Shown: in pieces, positions 57,052-64,000 of the stretch
Layout: every line of letters starts with the position of its first letter
Numbering within the stretch: position 1 is the first letter of the stretch
DNA from: Synaphobranchus kaupii
Lineage: Eukaryota; Chordata; Actinopteri; Anguilliformes; Synaphobranchidae
Length of the DNA stretch: 64,000 nt
Assembly (NCBI GenBank): GCA_029718625.1
Contig: CM056376.1
Coordinates: 120,002,222-120,066,221, forward strand
Reading direction: 5' to 3'
Translations under genes and position numbers: made by a program
Notes under the pieces: generated by a model
Databases searched by the model: none
Told to the model about the DNA's origin: nothing
Seen by the model: the letters and a program-made list of their open reading frames with translations, nothing else

Positions 57052-57350
57052 GCACACACAAGCACGCAATCTAATTAGTGACGCTTTAATTTCCTCCAAT
57101 AATGTGAGCACGGTTCCACGCTGCAAAAATGGGCCATCTTAATATGAAATGTCTGCTTCTTGTCAGTAGACTCTTCAAAAATGTTTCAAATGTAACGCTA
57201 TTCACTCAGCTAAATTTCGAAAAGCAAATAGCAAGTAAGCATTCTATTTGGACTGCCACTACGTAACATCTCCGCGAACTGACTGGTGAGTAGGCCTACT
57301 TCTCATCTCGTGCAGATTGCTAGGAGTTGTTATGACAACACCACACTTAT

Positions 57351-57384
57351 CCGGAAGTGAGCCTAAAGTGCCAAAGATGGCGGC
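57351..57384 (+). promoter_or_regulatory. pcgf1 core promoter motifs (ETS and YY1)
   Basis: CCGGAAGTGA (57351-57360) is a consensus ETS/GABPA site. AAGATGGCGGC (57374-57384) is a consensus YY1 site overlapping the start codon. Both are typical of TATA-less housekeeping promoters. An NRF1-like TGCGCAGGCG lies just downstream near 57623-57632. Function is inferred from motif and position. Confidence 0.6.
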
Positions 57385-57463
57385 GCAGGGACCGATGGCG
57401 ATAGCTATGCGGCTGAGAAACCAACTGCAGTCCGTCTATAAGCTCGACCCGTTGAGAAATGAG
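57377..57463 (+). CDS. pcgf1: pcgf1 coding exon 1
   Basis: 87 bp, 29 codons, MAAQGP... to ...DPLRNE, then donor GAG|GTATGT. The ATG lies in a YY1-type motif. The start agrees with the family's N-terminus. Confidence 0.93.
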
Positions 57464-60400
57464 GTATGTCCAAGACTCTTTCTTTATTCCCACGCTCTGC
57501 TATAGTCAGTCGGATGGTCTGGAGTCTTCCGTTCCTCGTATAAATAGAAGGCAAAAGGCGGCAGCGCGTGCATGTCTGTTCGTATCGGAGGGGCCATGGA
57601 CCGCGGAGTTGTAGCCCGTAACTGCGCAGGCGTGAGTGGTAGAGTTTCACTGCCTACTCTTCTCCCTCGATGGACTGCGAGAACTGCGCAGTGAGGTCTT
57701 CGTGTAAATTTCCAGATAGGATTTACTATTCAATTAATTGACGTTGAAACGTAGTAGCACATTATTGAATAAAAATAATGTCGCATACTTCACAGCTTAT
57801 AACTATGCAAAAATGTGGTACTGAATGTTAGCTTTCAAACTAGCGAACGTTGGCAGCGCAAAGCAAGTGCACATAGTCCTTGCGAACCCCTTAGCTAGCT
57901 AGCAAGCTAGCGTTAATTAAACAAAAAAGGTGGCTGAGCGCACACAACAGAACTGAACGTCGTCACATTTACTAGTTTTCCATTATGGATGGATCCTTGT
58001 CAGTATTTGACTAACATGGTATTATTTGCCAGCTAGAATTTCACTGCAATGTAACGTTAACCTAAACACAAAAGCGAGTCTAACCTTCGCAGTCAGCGCT
58101 GTCCTTCCTTTTTTCTCTGTCTTGGGTGACAGCGCAGTCGGTCACACTGTAGCATTGCTTGCGATAACGTTACTGTCGTCCGGCCGGCCAGTCTCATTCT
58201 CGTCTTTTTCCGCTGGCACAGCACTAAATTGGTTTATCTGATCGGCCACGGTAACTAAAGCTAACTTAAATAATAGCATACTTGATACGATATACAAAGC
58301 TAACGTTAGCTAACAAAAACGTGTGCGCTTCCCATCGACAACCCAGCCACCGCACAGTTATTGGACATGATGCGCGAAGTTAGTTGTGGCTTTTTCAAAG
58401 GGCCTTTTCCCGTCAGTGTAACGGGATAACAACAGTGTTAGCTCGGTCAATTGATCCTAGCCAGGAAAAAAAATCAGTTTCAAAACTTCTCGATAGGTCG
58501 GGCAATATCTTGCTTGGTATTATAAGCAGTAGTTATGTTGTAAACTGCTCCCAAGCGCGCCTTATAGATTCACTCCGGAATAACCTGGAATGTGTCCGTT
58601 GGCTTTAAATAGGTCAGACTGACCGTGGCGCGTGGCGGCTGGCGGGCCGTAGACTGGGATGCGAGGGTTCCGTTCTTGACCGTGCCTGGCAGCCACCTGC
58701 AAGGTCTGGGTCTCATTTCAGAAAGCGATGTCAGACCATTTTCGCGGATGCAAATTAACGGTCTTTCTCGTATTGTTACAATTTCAGCTTTATCACAAAA
58801 CAGCCTTCACTAGCAACTGGCGGTTCTGTTGTGCATACGCAAAGGGTCAATTCAATTTCAAGTTTTATTTATGTTTTATTCTTTTACTTGAATGTAGCTT
58901 ATGTTCTTTTTTCTTTGTCTTTATTCCACACAAAACAACGTTTTAAGTGAAAGTAAGGGTGGACAATGTTAATCGATATTGTCAACTGAGAATGTTAAGG
59001 GTAGCATTATTAGTTGTCGGTTGTACAAGTTACAGGTTGGCGCGGGTATAGGTCTACAGCAGTGGTTCCAACCTTGTTCCTGGAGATCTGACACTACCGT
59101 CCTGTAGGTTTCCAACCCTAACAAAGCACACCTCATTCAACAGCTAGAGATCACGTTGAGCTGCTGATTAGTAGAATCAGATGTGCCAAATTTGACTTGA
59201 AATCGCCAGGAACAGAATTGGGGACCATTGGCCTACACTGTTCCTCAGAAATGCAACATACACTCAGAAATAGGTATAGTATCACCAGAGTCAGGCCTCG
59301 TGTAAACGCACAATTCACATTTGACTTGACCACAAAGTGAAGTTGGCTTCTTTATCTTCTTATTCATGATTGGTGGTGGTAGAGGCTCCCTCCCTCCCTC
59401 ATCATTGTAAAGCGCTTTGAGTCACCGGTTGGTGAGAAAGGCGCTATATAAATGCAAGGCATTATTATTATTATTATCCTGCCTCCAGTCCTGAAATTTT
59501 AGATCTTCCCATAGGTCAATATCATATTCAACCAAAACCAACATTTTTCAGTTGATCCCATTCTGTTAATTGCGCATAGTAGCCAAAAGGGGAAATGGTT
59601 GTTGGTATCTATGGGTGTGGTTTTATAGTGACTGATTTAGTTTGAAACCAAGATGTTCAGTTGCTATGAAAAGTTAAATACACAATTTTGAAACCGGAAC
59701 TAAATGATGGATTTTATCAATTTCCCATTCTCTTCTATTTGATTTCAAATATTTTCTATTTGATTTGACACCCCTCATCCCATACATTCATACATTCATA
59801 TTAAATATAGCACTAATTCACAATTTCAGCATACAGTGAACTATAAAATGCATAATACGGATTTGTCCAAAGTAGTAACGTTAGTGGTTATTAGAAGGTG
59901 ATGAAATGATGAACAATGGTACATTTACTATGTAAGTTAAAGGCGTAGTGAACTTTGTTAGAACATAATGTTGTATAGCTACCTGGCCCCGATATGAGTC
60001 GTAATATTCAAGCTCACCTTCATGACTTGCTCCAGTGGTCAGCAACTGGCCAACGAAGAATGATGTTTTTTCTCTCTCCATTCACTTCCATTGCATGGCG
60101 AAAGAGGTCTCAAAAGCACACTTTTAGCACATAAACGAAGGCAAACAACGCGTTACTGGACCGTTACTGGTGCAAGAACGAAACAAAGAAGTCAATAAGC
60201 TGACGACCGGCTCTTCTTCCGAACCTTAATTTGGAAAAAGTGTGAAATATCATGAATGGAGCTTTTTATCTTTTCAAACGTTCGGTTCCGGATGTCAGGA
60301 TTTTGTATATCGGCATAATCCGCATTGTTTGCATTCGTTTGTGTGCTAAAAGTGTGCTTTTGAGACCTCTGTCGCCATGCAGTGGGAGTGAATGGAGAGA

Positions 60401-62695
60401 GAAAAAACATTATTCTTGGCCAGTTGCTGAAAAAAAATTTTTATACGACTCATATCGGGCCAGGTAGCTATACAACATTATGTTCTAACAAAGTTTACTA
60501 TGCCTTTAATGTTGTTTAATTGGTTGTTTTGTGGTTCTGGTGATGCCATACTTAAGCACCTAAAGCACAGAAACATATTCCATAACTTTTCTAACAGGTT
60601 TTACATTCACACATGTGCAGATACATTGCTCTTTGATCTAGCACAAGTTATTTTATAACTCATCTAACCCGTACATGTGATGTTATCAGCTGTCTGCTAA
60701 TCACCAGATTAATCTTTTAATATTTTTATTGTTTTAATTCAGGAAGAAGTCAAATTGAAAATCAAGGACCTGAACGAGCACATTGTTTGCTATCTATGTG
60801 CGGGGGTACTTCATCGATGCCACAACCATCACAGAGTGCTTGCATACATGTAAGTGAGAAATCAGCATCATGTACTTACCCAGCAGTGAGTGCAAATCGG
60901 CCCCAGTTAGGCTAGATGCTGTCTTCCTAAACACATTTTCTGGAGAGATGTTCAAGTGTCCATCAATCTCCAAATATACCAAGGTTAATGATTCACTTTA
61001 ACCATACAATTATTTCTCCTTACTGTTGCCCTCTGGTGGCAATATTATGAGCCTAGATGGTCTCAATGGCCTGTTAACTTCATTAAAGTCTTCTAATTTA
61101 TCTAAATATTTCCAGTGACATAAGTCATGTTCTTCTCTCCCACTGCAGTCTGCAAGAGCTGTATTGTGAAATACCTCCAGACAAGCAAATACTGCCCAAT
61201 GTGCAACATCAAAATCCATGAAACGCAACCCCTGTTAAATCTGAAACTGGACAGAGTGATGCAGGACATTGTCTATAAACTAGTCCCAGGATTGCAGGAG
61301 AGTAAGTACAGCCTCCCGAGCTCAATTTTATGTTATTTTATTTTAATTTACCCCCCCCCCCCCCCCATTTTTGGAATTGGGGTTTGTACTAAATGTAAAT
61401 GTAATGCAATATAATGCCTGGGGTTCAGACCTAGTGGGTAAATTAAGTGTGAGAGATTGCTTTCCTCAAATTTGATATACCAGCGTTGGGTTAAATGGTG
61501 AGGCGCCTCTTTCCCCCTGACTTGTAGCTCCAGTTGTGCCCAAGTTGATATCCCCATTCCCATTGCTAGCATCGGTAGATGATAAATATGGAGATTTCTC
61601 AGAGGACATTTTTGAGTATACTATTTCGAAGGTGATCAGCACATCCCTTGTTTTAAGGTACTGCAACAGCTATGTTTACTCAACTCACAGGCAGCACAAC
61701 AAACTGTACCTTTGCTTAGGCTTATTTCAAATGTATTCTATATTTCAGGATACATTTGAAATGTAAAGCCTAAGCACAGGTACTCAGTTTGTTATAGCCA
61801 TCTAATTTGACTGTTAGTTTTAATTTTAATTTTTAAATCCCAATTTACGATTTTGATTTGTGCATTGTCATTGTTTTAAACAAGTCATATTTTACATATT
61901 AAGCACCTAATAATACATTTTTTTTCTTCAGTGTTTCAGACACAAGCATTGTTAGTTAGCCGACTAGTTATATACGTTTTGTAACCTGTGGGTTGGTAGC
62001 GAGACAGCCACAGGTGAATCATGTCTGAATTGCTGCCTCAAATTGGGAGCTGAATTGTCTGCCTACTCAATGGGCTGTTGGTAAAGCACAGCCTTTGGAA
62101 GTTAGGTGGACTCATCTTGCATCAGAGTATCAACCTGGTCAGGCTTAGCCAGTTAAATATAGGCTTAGGTGAGAGCAAACTGATACTGAATCAGCTGCTT
62201 TTTTCACTTATTGGTTCAGTATTGTCTTAGGCAGGACAAGCAAATCTTGAATCAACTGCTGGTGACGCAAGCACTTTCCATTGGATGCGTTCTTTTCTGA
62301 TGCAAATGTATAGCTCACTAATGTATAGAGTCTCAACCTTATTTTCACGTTTTTTCCTCTTGAACTAGGTGAGGACAAGAGAATTAAAGAATTCTACCAG
62401 TCACGTGGCCTAGAACGAATCATCCAACCCTCTGGGGATGGTATGTAGATTTAACCTTTCTGAGACCAGCAATGCATTCAAATAATATGAAAAGGGTGGG
62501 TTATGTGACCGCTTTGGAGCCATTTACAATATTATTGTGATGGATGATGCAGGTTAACACGGGGGTGTGTGTGTGTGTGTGTTTCTCAGATGCAGTACCA
62601 GATGCAGCAGGCCTGCCTTACACCAGCTTTGATCACTCAAAAGCCCACTTCTACAGATATGACGAACAGGTCTCGCTCTGTCTGGAGAGACAAAG
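57377..62695 (+). CDS. pcgf1: pcgf1, Polycomb group RING finger 1, coding exons 1-5 (3' end outside window)
   Basis: Five exons, joined at GT-AG sites, give the N-terminal two thirds of PCGF1, the RING partner of RING1/RNF2 in the non-canonical PRC1.1 complex (with BCOR and KDM2B), which places H2AK119 ubiquitin at CpG islands in the nucleus. Seen: [16 protein letters not shown] at the start, the C3HC4 RING across exons 2 and 3 ([24 protein letters not shown]), then [27 protein letters not shown] and [14 protein letters not shown] blocks matching the vertebrate family. The RAWUL domain that binds BCOR would lie in later exons that I do not find before 64000. One extra base in exon 2 shifts the frame (see finding). 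Confidence 0.95.
59060..59231. mobile_element. short hAT-like MITE in pcgf1 intron 1
   Basis: Left CAGTGGTTCCAACC...GTTCCTGG and right CCAGGAACAGAATTGGGGAC are imperfect inverse ends of a repeat common in fish. The flanks gTCTACAg and gCCTACAc look like a decayed 8-bp duplication. Confidence 0.65.
59385..59478 (+). mobile_element. LINE/SINE 3' tail
   Basis: AAAGCGCTTTGAGTCACCGG followed by GGCGCTATATAAATGCAAGG and ATT repeats, the shared 3' tail of L2-type LINEs and their SINEs. Confidence 0.75.
59941..60505. mobile_element. TTAA-flanked palindromic DNA transposon in pcgf1 intron 1
   Basis: Flanked by TTAA on both sides (59937-59940, 60506-60509), with ends AGGCGTAGT and ACTATGCCT. The left arm to about 60135 recurs inverted at about 60340-60505 (for example GTTAGAACATAATGTTGTAT at about 59958 against the inverse near 60471-60490). 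Insertion at TTAA is a trait of piggyBac and Kolobok elements. No transposase. Confidence 0.75.
60743..60849 (+). CDS. pcgf1: pcgf1 coding exon 2 (frame-shifted by one extra G)
   Basis: Acceptor TTCAG|GAAGAAGTC, donor ACAT|GTAAGT. It reads [21 protein letters not shown], then a G-run of five at 60802-60806 where four would keep the family frame ([14 protein letters not shown]). The exon is 107 bp, but the phase of exon 3 requires 106. As assembled the frame meets TGA at 61219-61221 in exon 3. Confidence 0.93.
61149..61301 (+). CDS. pcgf1: pcgf1 coding exon 3
   Basis: 153 bp, acceptor CACTGCAG|TCTGCAAG, donor GGAGA|GTAAGT. Encodes the second half of the RING (CKSC...CPMC) and the stretch to VPGLQES. 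Confidence 0.95.
61367..61392 (-). mobile_element. fragment of the GGAATTGGGGTTTGTA transposon end
   Basis: TTTTTGGAATTGGGGTTTGT after a poly-C run in pcgf1 intron 3. It is the same terminal sequence as at 2020-2042. Confidence 0.6.
62369..62440 (+). CDS. pcgf1: pcgf1 coding exon 4
   Basis: 72 bp, acceptor AACTAG|GTGAGG, donor GGATG|GTATGT. Encodes [20 protein letters not shown] and a few more residues. The phase agrees with exons 3 and 5. Confidence 0.94.
62590..62695 (+). CDS. pcgf1: pcgf1 coding exon 5
   Basis: 106 bp, acceptor TTTCTCAG|ATGCAGTA, donor CAAAG|GTAACT. Encodes [20 protein letters not shown] and CLERQ. The following exon is not in the window. Confidence 0.93.
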
Positions 62696-63880
62696 GTAAC
62701 TCCACTTCTAGCGACTCGTTCTGCACTCTTGAGATCAATTATAAATAGTTTCTTGTATTAAGCTTTTTCTTTGTATTCCAGTTCCATAAGGAAAATACTC
62801 ATATGCTCATACTGTTCCAGTGCATGGATGAGCCCCATGGTTAAATCAAATCAAACCAATATCTGTGCGAACTTGGCTTGTCGTCCTTGCTGTGGAAAGA
62901 GGCATGCATCGCATGCTTCGGAAGAGTGCATCTGATTGTCTGCGCTCTTCCAAATCAACAATTCAGGTCCCAATTACAAGAAATTTAAAAAGTTAATTAA
63001 AGCAAAAAAAAAAAAAAAAAAAGCTGAAGAAACTTCAGAAATCTCAGTCCTCTATCCTCTATTTCATGTTCTATGGAAGGTTTTAAAATGAATAAATAAA
63101 AAAATTGTAAGGTATATGCGCACACACATACCCTCACACACAAACACACTGTGTGCTATGTGTTGACACTAGAACTGAGGGTCCCATGTGATCCCCTACC
63201 TTATCAACGATTTAATATGGCAAATCACGATTGGGGACAGTACATTAAGAATTGGTGCACCCGGTAGTCAGTGTCCAACTAATAACATTCTTGCTGAGAA
63301 CATGAATTGACTGGAAGACTGAGCTGTACTAATGCAGCTCCACAGTTGTTCCTTGTAACATCTATTATATCAAATTATCATGACAATTCCAGAAATAGAG
63401 ATTGAATTACCACTCAATGCCCTTTTATGCACAGGAACTTATTGTGTATTGAATACAGATACAACTTTTTTTTTTTTTTTCCAAGAAAATAACTGCAACG
63501 GTAACAAAAGGCCATGTGACTTAGATATTAGTTAACATGTTTCGGTAAAATTGTAGCCAGATTGCTTTAACGGTCACCATGAATGCAAGAGGTACAGAAA
63601 ACTGCAACCATTACGCCACTGTGAAACGCATTCCTTTTTTTATTGATTTTCGACAAAGATCGCGGTTGTTTCCGCTGCAAGTTTTTCAACAATGTTTTTG
63701 AATTGACCAGCATATGCAAAAAAGAGATACTCGTTTTGTGTTCAAATACTTCCATGATTGATGATAAAGTACAGATCACCAAACAAACAAGCACTGCAAA
63801 CTGCAAAACTGGCCACACTTTGTAAATCAAACTGGCTTGGAAACAGTTATGTTCATATTCTTTAACAAGAACCCAGCTAG
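62696..63880 (+). other. pcgf1 intron 5 (start), no exon found
   Basis: Contains poly-A (about 63004-63021), poly-T (63467-63480) and non-coding sequence. I searched for the expected next PCGF1 block (after CLERL) and did not find it. Confidence 0.6.
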
Positions 63881-63881
63881 T

Positions 63882-64000
63882 ACAAACCCCAATTCCAAAA
63901 ACAGTATGTAAAATGCACATAAAAGCAGAAAGCAGTGATTTGTAAATTATCTTTTACATATATTTAATTGAAAACAGTAAAGAAAAGATATTTAATGTTT
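63882..64000 (-). mobile_element. end of a DNA transposon, cut by the window edge
   Basis: TACAAACCCCAATTCCAAAA, then AAAGCAGTGATTTGTAAATT and GATATTTAATGTTT, the reverse complement of the element end at 1900-2042. Confidence 0.7.

Larger units (their letters stand above)
57464..60742 (+). other. pcgf1 intron 1
   Basis: 3.3 kb. The first 0.8 kb is CpG-rich and island-like. It contains a hAT-like MITE, a LINE/SINE tail and a TTAA-flanked palindromic element, listed separately. Confidence 0.85.

Noticed and set aside
49403..57300. A neighbouring homeobox gene such as lbx2 or tlx2, which adjoin PCGF1 in some vertebrates.
   Set aside because: No homeobox coding block was found on either strand.
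62696..64000. Further pcgf1 exons, including the start of the RAWUL domain.
   Set aside because: No matching coding block with splice sites was found before the window ends.

Overview
The window reads as a piece of a teleost fish nuclear genome. It has spliced vertebrate gene structure (exons of the Polycomb gene pcgf1), fish-type interspersed repeats (Sleeping-Beauty-like Tc1, hAT, L2 and Rex1/CR1-like LINEs, tRNA-type SINEs, a Ty3/gypsy-like LTR element), long CA/CT microsatellites and AT-rich intergenic DNA. I see no prokaryotic gene organisation. The species cannot be fixed from the sequence alone.

Layout. 1-17 kb is gene-poor DNA with an L2-type LINE tail, a palindromic repeat, a 1.3 kb hAT element with a perfect 8-bp target duplication and a second element nested in it, a decayed LINE with a SINE in it, and a 1.2 kb Tc1-like element that is one long palindrome. 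17-49.4 kb is a nest of segmental duplication. A unit of about 3.9 kb is present in tandem at 36495-40402 and 40403-49220, a third partial start follows at 49221, and a partial, internally deleted copy lies at 17000-30184. Two young insertions each sit in only one copy, and the other copies give the empty sites: a 10.9 kb LTR retroelement (18198-29137, TSD ATCCC) and a 4.9 kb nearly complete L2 LINE (43896-48804), which carries a 111-bp hAT palindrome in its second ORF. Between two 167-bp direct repeats (30185 and 36322) lies about 6 kb holding the 5' part of another LTR element with a tRNA-Trp-type primer site. 49.4-57 kb is mostly unassigned, with a Tc1 transposase relic and a Rex1/CR1-like LINE relic. 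57.3-64 kb is the promoter and first five coding exons of pcgf1 on the + strand; the gene runs off the right end.

The most unusual object is the LTR element. On the minus strand it has paired 1.35 kb LTRs, TG..CA ends, a polypurine tract and a TATA box, but no recognisable protease, reverse transcriptase or integrase. Its 8.2 kb interior is almost entirely minisatellite (24-, 30- and 33-bp units). One frame stays open from just after the 5' LTR for about 2,650 codons, with a single nonsense codon. The 11 nt beginning two bases inside the LTR border are an exact complement of the predicted first 11 nt of the transcript, as in self-primed Tf1/sushi-type retrotransposons. The inference is a recently mobile, non-autonomous, self-priming element that carries a repeat-protein frame and depends on enzymes made elsewhere.

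pcgf1 is clear by homology, but the assembled exon 2 has one extra G in a G-run that shifts the frame inside the RING finger. This is probably a consensus error and should be checked against reads. All assignments rest on reading the sequence and on knowledge of the families; no database search was run.
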